NCBI GenBank assembly: GCA_013360535.1
Contig: JABWBL010000058.1
Location: 1-11,985, forward strand
Direction of reading: 5' to 3'
DNA: 11,985 bases
DNA from: Planctomycetaceae bacterium
GTDB taxonomy: Bacteria > Planctomycetota > UBA1135 > GCA-002686595
Positions 1 to 5,374 of the stretch are shown piece by piece; position 1 is the first letter of the stretch; the number at the start of each line of letters is the position of its first letter. Made by a program: the position numbers and the translations under genes. Below the pieces are notes generated by a model. That model searched no databases and was not told where the DNA came from. It was given only the letters and a program-made list of their open reading frames with translations.

Positions 1-292
1 CGCGAGCGCAGTGGGCGTCGACTTCGGCGTCGGCGAGGTACAGGCTCAGGCCCCCGCTCGTGCCGCCGAGCGATTTCGGGCCGCGCCCACCGAACTCGGA
101 GTGCGCGTCGGCGACCATGATGACGGCGCGACCGAACGTGAGCTCGGAGTGGCGCACGGTGCCGTGCTCACCGGGCACGACCAGGCGGCGCCGGAAGCCG
201 AAGGCGCGCACGAGGAACTCGATTTCCCTCGCGGCGTCGTCGTAGTAGACGGAGGGGAAGACCGAACCGACGTCGTCGTGGGAGTTGTTCAT
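1..292 (-). CDS. VOC / glyoxalase-fold protein (partial, 3' end off the left edge)
   Basis: The ATG at 292-290 opens a frame of 97 codons that runs leftwards off the window without a stop, so the C-terminal part is missing. The product starts MNNSHDDVGSVFPSVYYDDA and continues with a helix and strand pattern (AAREIEFLVRAFGFRRRLVV, then TVRHSELTFGRAVIMVAD) typical of the PhnB-like branch of the vicinal oxygen chelate superfamily (glyoxalase, bleomycin-resistance and extradiol dioxygenase fold). H48 in RHSEL lies where many VOC enzymes place their first metal ligand. There is no signal peptide, so a cytoplasmic protein is expected. The specific substrate cannot be read: members include lyases, resistance proteins and uncharacterised proteins. 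No clear Shine-Dalgarno precedes the start. The gene is divergent from the small membrane protein gene at 365. The fold assignment is fairly sure; the function is open. Confidence 0.8.
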   Translation of the reverse strand, partial: MNNSHDDVGSVFPSVYYDDAAREIEFLVRAFGFRRRLVVPGEHGTVRHSELTFGRAVIMVADAHSEFGGRGPKSLGGTSGGLSLYLADAEVDAHCAR

Positions 293-348
293 CTCGGGGC
301 TCTCGCTGGGAGTGGCGGCAGGGGGTAGGGAGCGCCGTGCGCGCGGCC

Positions 349-354
349 TATGCT
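349..354 (+). promoter_or_regulatory. Candidate -10 element (TATGCT) for the small membrane protein gene
   Basis: TATGCT ends 10 nt before the ATG at 365 and matches TANNNT. Transcription usually begins 6-8 nt after such a box, which would leave only a few leader bases. No convincing -35 box is seen. The overlapping complement (positions 355-350) reads TAGCAT and could equally serve the divergent VOC gene, whose start is 57 nt away. Inferred from sequence only. Confidence 0.35.
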
Positions 355-364
355 AGCCCCATCG

Positions 365-772
365 ATGGACGAGCGAAGTCCGCAGGCCGCGTCCCCTGTT
401 CCCGCGCCGCAGGCCGGGCCCGAGAGTCCGTCGCAGTCCGTGGCGCGAATGGCGACGACCCATGCGGCCGCGGAGCTCACCACGAACGGCATCACACGAC
501 GCCGCAAGATCCTCGCCTTCGCGATCGCCGCGCTGTCCGACGCGATCTCGATTCCGGCCGAGCTCGCACCACCGATCCAGTGGACCCTCGACGGACTGAC
601 GGCGTTCGCGCTGTTCGCGGTGATGGGCTGGCGCTGGGCGCTGCTGCCGGTGCTGGTGGTCGAGGCCGTTCCGGTGCTCGGCATGTTTCCGACGTGGACG
701 CTCGCGGTCAGTGCGCTGATCGCGACGACGCCGACGGCAAAGGCTGGCGATAGCCCCACCGCCCGTCCCTGA
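365..772 (+). CDS. Small integral membrane protein of unknown function
   Basis: The frame encodes about 135 residues. The first 40 or so are polar and rich in Pro, Ala and Ser and look disordered. They are followed by RRRK and a hydrophobic stretch (ILAFAIAALSDAIS), then PPIQWTLDGLTAFALFAVMG and a C-terminal hydrophobic region (RWALLPVLVVEAVPVLGMFPTWTLAVSALIA, shown here only for its pattern of two or three membrane segments). The conserved-looking pieces are PPIQW, MGWRW, VEAVP and FPTW. I do not recognise a named family. The positive cluster before the first segment suggests a cytoplasmic N-terminus. In-frame ATGs also lie at 350 and 449. I prefer 365 because the ATG at 350 sits inside a TATGCT box that looks like a promoter. 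The gene stands alone and converges on the HU gene. Confidence 0.65.
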   Translation: MDERSPQAASPVPAPQAGPESPSQSVARMATTHAAAELTTNGITRRRKILAFAIAALSDAISIPAELAPPIQWTLDGLTAFALFAVMGWRWALLPVLVVEAVPVLGMFPTWTLAVSALIATTPTAKAGDSPTARP

Positions 773-822
773 GCCCCGAAAATCGCCGGGATTCACGGCA
801 AGACGCCCGACTGGACAAACGA

Positions 823-864
823 CAACCCCACGATGGACCGCGCGAGCGCTCCACCGTGGGGTTG
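823..864. terminator. Long hairpin between convergent genes
   Basis: Arms 823-836 (CAACCCCACGATGG) and 851-864 (CCACCGTGGGGTTG) pair over 14 positions with one mismatch around a 14-nt GC-rich loop. It lies between the stop of the plus-strand membrane protein gene (772) and the stop of the minus-strand HU gene (935), so it can end transcription from both sides. On the minus strand it is followed only by a weak T-rich stretch (TCGTTTGTCC); on the plus strand there is none. Confidence 0.6.
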
Positions 865-887
865 AACGAATCGGACTTCGAACTGCA

Positions 888-906
888 GGGCGGAACGAGT
901 CCGCCC
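888..906. terminator. Perfect 7-bp hairpin just after the HU gene
   Basis: GGGCGGA (888-894) and TCCGCCC (900-906) form a perfect stem with a 5-nt loop, 28 nt beyond the HU stop codon. There is no T tract on either strand, so it may act as an mRNA 3'-end stabiliser or as the first of two stops together with the longer hairpin at 823-864. Confidence 0.45.
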
Positions 907-934
907 GCCAGCCGAAGCGGCCGACGGTCTCGAA

Positions 935-1285
935 TCAGACCATCGACTTCAGGTTCTTCATCGCGCGGACCTTGACGACGTTGCGGGCGGGCTTCGCCTT
1001 GAACATCGTCTCCTGGCCGGTGAAGGGGTTGATGCCCTTGCGAGCCTTGGTCGCCGGCTTGCGGACGACGGTGACCTTCATCAGGCCGGGGACCTGCGTG
1101 ACGCCGGGGCCCTTCTTGCCCAGGTCGGCGGCGATCAGGTCCGAGAAGGCGTTGAACACGCTGACGACCTGCTTGCGCGACAGCATCGAAGCGCCGGCGA
1201 TCGCGTTGTAGATCTCGCCCTTCGTGCGGACCTTGCTGGCGGGGGTGATCTTGGCCGGCTTAGCGGCGGGAGTCTTGGCAGCCAT
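935..1285 (-). CDS. HU-family DNA-binding protein with basic N-terminal tail
   Basis: This is a 116-residue nucleoid protein expected to bind and bend DNA as a dimer. Residues 1-20 are an Ala/Lys/Pro/Thr-rich tail (MAAKTPAAKPAKITPASKVR). The HU/IHF fold follows: helices from KGEIYNAIAG and RKQVVSVFNAFSDLI, then the beta-arm region with RKGINPFTGQ, matching the R-x-G-x-N-P-x-T-G signature of the family, and the closing helix VRAMKNLKSMV. The KGPG...PGL and AKPARNVVK wording is that of the variant HU proteins often found with Lys-rich tails in Planctomycetota and some Proteobacteria, not of classic E. coli HU. The start is set by a strong AGGAGA site at 1291-1296, 5 nt before the ATG at 1285. 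Two hairpins follow the stop. The upstream gene is in the same direction, but 192 bp and terminator-like structures separate them, so it is probably a separate unit. Confidence 0.93.
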   Translation of the reverse strand: MAAKTPAAKPAKITPASKVRTKGEIYNAIAGASMLSRKQVVSVFNAFSDLIAADLGKKGPGVTQVPGLMKVTVVRKPATKARKGINPFTGQETMFKAKPARNVVKVRAMKNLKSMV

Positions 1286-1290
1286 CGAAT

Positions 1291-1296
1291 TCTCCT
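1291..1296 (-). promoter_or_regulatory. Strong Shine-Dalgarno (AGGAGA) of the HU gene
   Basis: On the minus strand the sequence reads TAGGAGAATTCG directly before the ATG at 1285. It is the only textbook ribosome binding site that I find in the window. It fixes the HU start and fits a protein made in large amounts. Confidence 0.75.
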
Positions 1297-1383
1297 ACGT
1301 TTCCAGGGGTTTTTGCGGCGTGAGAACCGCGATGGCCTTGCTTGTAGAGAAAGCGCACCCCCACTTCCAGAGGCAGTTCACCC

Positions 1384-1412
1384 AAAAATCGCGAAAAACC
1401 CGAGGTTTTCGG
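1384..1412 (-). terminator. Small hairpin with T tracts, second terminator-like unit
   Basis: On the minus strand CCGA-AAACC-TCGG is followed by GTTTTT and, a few bases later, by another run of five T (complement of 1384-1388). The stem is only 4 bp. The same layout, CCGG-TTTCC-TCGG then GG and six T, occurs 41 bp upstream inside the loop of the larger hairpin. The pair looks like a duplicated weak intrinsic terminator after the fusion gene that ends at 1478. Confidence 0.35.
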
Positions 1413-1476
1413 CGCTCGACGCCGGCCAGGGCAAAAAACCCCGAGGAAACCGGCCCTGGCGGACCCCGTCGAGCGC
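1412..1476 (-). terminator. Two-stage hairpin directly after the hydrolase/NTF2 gene
   Basis: GCGCTCGACG (1412-1421) pairs with CGTCGAGCGC (1467-1476), and inside it GCCAGGGC (1425-1432) pairs with GCCCTGGC (1453-1460). This gives 10 + 8 bp with a small internal loop and a 20-nt apical loop. It starts 1 nt after the stop codon of the upstream minus-strand gene. The loop carries six T in a row on the minus strand. Transcription termination or 3'-end protection is inferred. Confidence 0.5.
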
Positions 1477-1477
1477 G

Positions 1478-2560
1478 TCAGCGGCGCTCGCGGATGCGCT
1501 GCACCAGGTCCTTGGCGAGCTCGTTGGGAACCGGGATCGAGAGCACGTACTGCGTGATCCGCCAGCGCTCGCCGTCGAGCCGCAACACGCCGGAACCCCG
1601 CACTTTTCCGTAGCTTTCGTTGTCCAGGCTCTCGTCGAACCAGGCCGAGCGCAGGTCGGGCGCGAGGTAGACGTGGCGCTCGGAAGCGGTGTAGGTCCAG
1701 CCCTTGCCCTTGGAGAAGTACGGCTCGCAGAAGGCGCGGAACTGCGGCACGGTCCAGCGCTCGCTCGCGTCGGTGCCGATGAAGATCGCGTCCGGCGCGA
1801 GGCAGGCGAAGTACTCCTTCCCGTCGGCTTTCGCGGCGGCGCCGTGGAAGCGGTCGAGCACGGCCCGGACGGCGGTTTCGGCTGCAAAACGGCGCTCTTC
1901 GGCCGCCAGGAACGCGCTCAGCCGCCGCCCGAGGTAGCCCTCGTTGCAAGCGATCGAGGCGTGCTCGCAGGTCGAGGCGAAGTCGAGCTGCGTCTCGGCG
2001 CCCTGTTCCAGCCGCTGTTCGAGAATCGCCAGCGCTCCGGCGCTGTCATCGTCGCGGCCACGAACGAGCGCCATCGGGGTCAGAGCGACTCTCGCGACGC
2101 TGTCGAGCTGCTCCGTCGCGAGCACCGGCGGCGCGAGCAACAACGCTCCGGCGAACCCCTCGGGATCCCACGCCAAGGCCGACAGCGCGCTTCGGGCTTC
2201 CGCGCCCTCGGCGACGATCAAAGGGCGGCCTCCGACGCCCCGGCCGTTTGCGTCCTCCACGATCACGGCCACGCGACTGGCGAGGTACGTCGTGTCAGGA
2301 ACGGCCGGAACGATCGCCACCGTCGCGGGTCCGGCGGCGCGCGCGACGGCGACAGCCGCAGTCTCGAGGGCCTTGTCACCGCTTTCGGCTGGAAGCACGA
2401 CGACTGGACGGAACGCCGCGCCTTCCGGCGCCGGAGTGCGGACGACGACGTAACGAAACGAGCTGCCGTCGCTGAACTTCAGCTCCTTCCACTCCGGGCG
2501 CAGCTCACCGGACTGGACCGTCGACAGGAACGCGAACGCGAGGGCAGCGAGGCTCGTCAT
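1478..2560 (-). CDS. Exported fusion: degenerate alpha/beta hydrolase + SnoaL/NTF2-like domain
   Basis: A 360-residue protein. Residues 1-17 are hydrophobic (MTSLAALAFAFLSTVQS) and look like a weak signal peptide with no basic n-region. Residues 25-220 follow the strand and helix order of an esterase or dienelactone-hydrolase-like alpha/beta hydrolase: RPVVVLPAES, ATVAIVPAV, RPLIVAEGAEA, GFAGALLLAPP, MALVRGRDDD. The nucleophile elbow, normally G-x-S-x-G, reads VAEGAEA (116-122), so the catalytic Ser is missing, while an Asp (GRDDD, 168-172) and a possible His (H200) remain. Residues 226-345 are a SnoaL/DUF4440-type domain of the NTF2 fold, ending in ERWRITQYVLSIPVPNE, a wording typical of that family. 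The partner or ligand is unknown. The gene lies 38 bp after fbp with no terminator between, so it may be co-transcribed with it, although a TAGCAT box just before the ATG suggests its own start. Confidence 0.75.
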   Translation of the reverse strand: MTSLAALAFAFLSTVQSGELRPEWKELKFSDGSSFRYVVVRTPAPEGAAFRPVVVLPAESGDKALETAAVAVARAAGPATVAIVPAVPDTTYLASRVAVIVEDANGRGVGGRPLIVAEGAEARSALSALAWDPEGFAGALLLAPPVLATEQLDSVARVALTPMALVRGRDDDSAGALAILEQRLEQGAETQLDFASTCEHASIACNEGYLGRRLSAFLAAEERRFAAETAVRAVLDRFHGAAAKADGKEYFACLAPDAIFIGTDASERWTVPQFRAFCEPYFSKGKGWTYTASERHVYLAPDLRSAWFDESLDNESYGKVRGSGVLRLDGERWRITQYVLSIPVPNELAKDLVQRIRERR

Positions 2561-2566
2561 GGCGGC

Positions 2567-2572
2567 ATGCTA
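2567..2572 (-). promoter_or_regulatory. Candidate -10 element (TAGCAT) before the hydrolase/NTF2 gene
   Basis: On the minus strand TAGCAT ends 6 nt before the ATG at 2560 and no Shine-Dalgarno is present. It fits the TANNNT pattern of leaderless promoters. It lies in the 38-bp gap after fbp, so the fusion gene may have both read-through and its own transcription. Confidence 0.3.
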
Positions 2573-2598
2573 CGCCGCCACGAGGCTCGCAGGCTCCC

Positions 2599-3615
2599 CT
2601 ACAGGTGCCGCAGCACGTGGTCGACTTCCTCGGGGCTGCCGAGGATGACCGTCGTGCGCTGGTGCAGCGTCTTGGGCTGCACGTCGAGCAGGCGCTCCTT
2701 GCCCGCGAAGGCCTTGCCGCCGGCCTGTTCGACGAGGAACGCCATCGGGTTCGCCTCGTACATCAGGCGCAGCTTGCCGTTGGGCGCCTTCGCGGTCGGC
2801 GGATAGAGGAAAACGCCGCCCTTGAGGAGCGTGCGGTGCACGTCGGCGACCATCGCGCCGGCGTAGCGGCTCGAGTAGCCGTTGTGCTGCGCCCAGTCGA
2901 GGTAGCGCTGGTAGCCCTCGGGGAACGTCGGCCGGTTGCCTTCGTTGAGCGAGTAGATCTTGCCCTTCGAGGGGATGCGCAGGTCGTTCTCGACGCGCAG
3001 GAAGGCGCCGATCATCGGGTCGAGCACGAACATCGACACGCCGTTGCCGGTCGTGAGCACGAACACCGTCGACGAGCCGAACAGGATGTACCCCGCCACG
3101 AGCTGGCGCGAGCCGGGCTGCAGCATGGCCTCGTCGGCCGTCGCCGCCGGGGACGGATGCTGGAGGATCGAGAAGATCGTGCCGACGCCACCGCAGACGT
3201 CGAGGTTTGACGAGCCGTCGAGCGGGTCGAACAGCACGCAATAGCCGCCTTCGGCTTCGGCGTTGTCGCGCAGCAGGATCGGCTCTTCGTTCTCTTCCGA
3301 GGCCACGATCGCCACGCCCTTGCGGCGTCCGAGGCACCGCAGCAGCGTCTCGTTCGCGATCACGTCGAGCTTCTGCTGGCGCTCGCCCTGCACGTTGTCC
3401 GTGCCGAGCGCGCCGAGCACGTCATCGAGCCGCGCGCGCCGCAGCTTCGACGCGATCACCTTGGCCGACAGGCTCATCGCCGACAGGATCCACGAGAACG
3501 TGCCCGTGGAACCCGGATGCTTCGACTGCTCCGCGAGGATGTGGGACTGCAGCGTGAACAGGTTGTCGGAGCTGCGCTCGTCGAGCTCCTTCAGGAACGT
3601 GTTTTGGGTGCTCAT
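2599..3615 (-). CDS. fbp: Class I fructose-1,6-bisphosphatase
   Basis: This enzyme hydrolyses fructose 1,6-bisphosphate to fructose 6-phosphate and phosphate in the cytoplasm, the committed step of gluconeogenesis. From the ATG at 3615 the product has 338 residues, the usual length for class I FBPase. The metal and phosphate sites are intact: SEENEE (106-111), DPLDGSSN (130-137), YSLNEGN (221-227), RYAGAMVADVHRTL (250-263) and GKLRLMYEANP (280-290) with VEQAGGKA (296-303). The frame stays open upstream for 62 more codons to 3801, but that stretch is Gly/Arg low-complexity translation of a purine-rich leader and is rejected; MSTQNTFLKELDE is the natural N-terminus. No Shine-Dalgarno is visible and no TANNNT box lies close to the start, so a longer leader through the G-rich region is likely. 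The hydrolase/NTF2 gene follows after 38 bp. Confidence 0.96.
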   Translation of the reverse strand: MSTQNTFLKELDERSSDNLFTLQSHILAEQSKHPGSTGTFSWILSAMSLSAKVIASKLRRARLDDVLGALGTDNVQGERQQKLDVIANETLLRCLGRRKGVAIVASEENEEPILLRDNAEAEGGYCVLFDPLDGSSNLDVCGGVGTIFSILQHPSPAATADEAMLQPGSRQLVAGYILFGSSTVFVLTTGNGVSMFVLDPMIGAFLRVENDLRIPSKGKIYSLNEGNRPTFPEGYQRYLDWAQHNGYSSRYAGAMVADVHRTLLKGGVFLYPPTAKAPNGKLRLMYEANPMAFLVEQAGGKAFAGKERLLDVQPKTLHQRTTVILGSPEEVDHVLRHL

Positions 3616-3700
3616 GGGGCGAGTTTCTTGGGCCGACCAGTCTGGCTCCCCCCCCATCGGCCCGCCAGCCCCCGAACCTGCGTAGCGCGCCGCCGCCGCT

Positions 3701-3747
3701 CCCCTCCGCGTCCCACCCCCAACCCTCGCCCGCCTCCCCATCTCCCC
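3701..3747 (-). other. Predicted G-quadruplex motif in the fbp leader
   Basis: On the minus strand (fbp sense) seven runs of at least three G lie at the complements of 3701-3704, 3712-3714, 3716-3720, 3723-3725, 3729-3731, 3736-3739 and 3744-3747, separated by loops of 1 to 7 nt. This satisfies the standard G3+N1-7 rule several times over and sits about 85-130 nt before the fbp start, where it could affect transcription or translation. Confidence 0.5.
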
Positions 3748-3828
3748 TCTTCCGCCCTCTTTCATCCCTCCGATCCCGTCCGCCTCTATCCACGACGGCA
3801 ACGCCTCCCCCGCCGCACCTCAACGTTG

Positions 3829-3858
3829 CCCTCCGCTTCCCTCCGTTCCCTCCCGCCC
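3829..3858 (-). other. Second predicted G-quadruplex motif, near the M64 gene end
   Basis: Five G-triplets on the minus strand (complements of 3829-3831, 3839-3841, 3848-3850, 3852-3854 and 3856-3858) have loops of 7, 6, 1 and 1 nt. The cluster begins 14 nt after the M64 peptidase stop codon in that gene's direction of transcription, so it may mark its 3' end rather than fbp control. Confidence 0.45.
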
Positions 3859-3872
3859 TCCGTGTCCGCCGC

Positions 3873-5318
3873 TCAACGTGAGTACATCGAAATGACCCGA
3901 TCCACCGCCCGCTCGCACACCGCACAGAACGTCTTCGGGTTGCGCGTGAACATGATGCAGTCCACCGACGGCCGATAGAGCCCGCGAGCCTCGTACGCCG
4001 CGCCCTCGAACGCGCCGACGCGACCGGCGAACTTCTCGGCCTGCAGGAGCGGCGTCGTGACGCTCTTGATCTCCGCGAACAGCGCCTCGTTCGCCGCGTC
4101 GTCACGCCCCTTGCCGAGCTCCGCCCGGCGCGACTGGAACCCCTGGTCGACCGAGTCGTAGTTCGCCTTCTCCCACGGAGTGGGGAGCGGCGTCCCCGGC
4201 TGGACAAGGTCGCGCCACTTCAGGTTCCACGGCTCGCGCAGTGCCGTGACGTTCGGCTCCCACGGCTCGGTGCCCGGCGGCGTGAATTCCTCGTAGCTGA
4301 CCTGCGAGCTGTAGTACTCGTCGGCGAGGCCCCCGAGCGAGTGGCCGAGCTCGTGCACGAACACGTACTCGGCGACCGACGTGTCGGACGCGCAGGTCGA
4401 CCACAGGTTGTAGATGCCGCCGCCACCGTACTTGCGGCCGTTGAACAGGATCACGAGGAAGTCGTAGGGCGCGGCGGCGGCGAGTTCACGCAGCTCGCGG
4501 TCGCGGTAGGTCAGCACATAGCGGTCGCTGTCGAAGGCGTTGTAGGAAGCACCAAAAGCGCTGTCGCTCCAGACTTCGCGACGCGGGTCGCGAATGCCCG
4601 ACTGCGGCGAGGCGACGAACAGGCCGCGCACGTTGAGGTCGGCGGAGCGTGTCGAGAACGGCGGCGTTTCGAGCAAGGCGCGCGAGAGGCGCTTGGCATC
4701 GGCTTCGAACTTCAGTTCCTCGGCCTTGGTGTAACCCTCGGCGAGCACCAGCAAGTCGAGCCGCTCGGCGGCCGGGCCGCTCTCGTGGATCGGCACGACT
4801 CGCGCGCCCGCACGCAGCGGCGCACGGTCGACGAAACGCGACCTCGGGTCGAACTTCTGCGCGAAGAGCGGCGCAGCGAAGCTGCCGTCGGCGGCGCGCT
4901 TGCGAAGGCGCAGCTCGACCTCGGCGCGCGGCTCGGGGAAACGCTGGCTCTCCTCGAAGGCGCGCCAGGTCTGCTTCGCCTCGCCGGTGGTCTCCCACTC
5001 GCCGAAGATCGAGCAAAAACCGCGCGAAAAGAGCACGTTGCCACTCGCGGGATCGACGACCTCGAACAGGTACTTGCCGAACTGCGTGGCGTCGACGAGC
5101 TGGGTGCGGCTCCCGGCCCAGTCCCCCTCGAGGCGCAGGCCGACGGGCGCCACGTGCTCGGTCTTCGCGTCGCCGGTGTGGTGGTAATCGAAGCGCAGCG
5201 TGCGACCCGTGAACTGCGCGTTGAATTTGTCGAGTGCCGAGAGTTCGGTCGCAACCGGCGTCGAGGCGCAACCTGCGGCACTGAAGGCAAGGACGGCGAG
5301 GGCGGTGAGCAGCTTCAT
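3873..5318 (-). CDS. M64 family metallopeptidase, lipoprotein
   Basis: A 481-residue zinc peptidase related to the clostridial IgA peptidase family (MEROPS M64). The N-terminus MKLLTALAVLAFSAAGCAS is a lipoprotein signal with a lipobox ending at C17, so the enzyme should be anchored in the membrane facing the periplasm or outside. Residues about 35-160 match the beta-rich M64 N-terminal domain (GRTLRFDYHHTGDA, FGKYLFEVVDP, RGFCSIFGEW). The catalytic domain has LDLLVLAEGYT (188-198), FNGRKYGGGGIYN, and the zinc site HELGH at 322-326 followed by SLGGLADEY, with D333 or E334 the probable third ligand. The C-terminus has the family's cysteine-containing ending (DCIMFTRN, FCAVCERAV). True substrates of environmental M64 enzymes are unknown; IgA should not be assumed. 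It is divergent from the DPP IV gene with only 56 bp between starts, suggesting a shared role in protein breakdown. Confidence 0.93.
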   Translation of the reverse strand: MKLLTALAVLAFSAAGCASTPVATELSALDKFNAQFTGRTLRFDYHHTGDAKTEHVAPVGLRLEGDWAGSRTQLVDATQFGKYLFEVVDPASGNVLFSRGFCSIFGEWETTGEAKQTWRAFEESQRFPEPRAEVELRLRKRAADGSFAAPLFAQKFDPRSRFVDRAPLRAGARVVPIHESGPAAERLDLLVLAEGYTKAEELKFEADAKRLSRALLETPPFSTRSADLNVRGLFVASPQSGIRDPRREVWSDSAFGASYNAFDSDRYVLTYRDRELRELAAAAPYDFLVILFNGRKYGGGGIYNLWSTCASDTSVAEYVFVHELGHSLGGLADEYYSSQVSYEEFTPPGTEPWEPNVTALREPWNLKWRDLVQPGTPLPTPWEKANYDSVDQGFQSRRAELGKGRDDAANEALFAEIKSVTTPLLQAEKFAGRVGAFEGAAYEARGLYRPSVDCIMFTRNPKTFCAVCERAVDRVISMYSR

Positions 5319-5325
5319 CTTGCGG

Positions 5326-5331
5326 AGAATA
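5326..5331 (-). promoter_or_regulatory. Candidate -10 element (TATTCT) of the M64 gene
   Basis: On the minus strand TATTCT ends 7 nt before the ATG at 5318, with no Shine-Dalgarno in the short gap. It fits the TANNNT leaderless pattern. The matching box for the divergent gene lies 30 bp away on the other strand. Confidence 0.4.
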
Positions 5332-5360
5332 GCGCTGTGGCGGCCTCCGGAAGCTCCCGC

Positions 5361-5366
5361 TAGTTT
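5361..5366 (+). promoter_or_regulatory. Candidate -10 element (TAGTTT) of the DPP IV operon
   Basis: TAGTTT ends 8 nt before the ATG at 5375 and no Shine-Dalgarno is present, so a leaderless or nearly leaderless message is likely. No recognisable -35 box is seen. A TCCGGA palindrome (5346-5351) sits midway between the two divergent boxes and could be part of an operator, but that is speculative. Confidence 0.4.
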
Positions 5367-5374
5367 CTCGCGCG

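Larger units (their letters stand above)
3616..3872 (-). promoter_or_regulatory. Purine-rich fbp upstream region
   Basis: These 257 bp between the M64 peptidase stop and the fbp ATG hold no credible gene. The plus strand is almost entirely C and T with many CCC runs, including eight C in a row at 3648-3655. The fbp sense strand is therefore G/A-rich, quite unlike the flanking coding DNA. It must contain the fbp promoter or leader and the 3' end of the peptidase transcript, but I find no clear -10/-35 pair and no strong hairpin. Two dense G-run clusters are listed separately. Confidence 0.55.

Noticed and set aside
289..796. Antisense frames opposite the small membrane protein gene
   Set aside because: The plus-strand product has coherent membrane segments and conserved-looking motifs, while the antisense products are Arg/Ala-rich without structure.
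3616..3801. Upstream extension of fbp by 62 codons
   Set aside because: The extension is Gly/Arg low-complexity translation of a purine-rich leader, and the 338-residue form from 3615 has the normal class I FBPase length and N-terminus.
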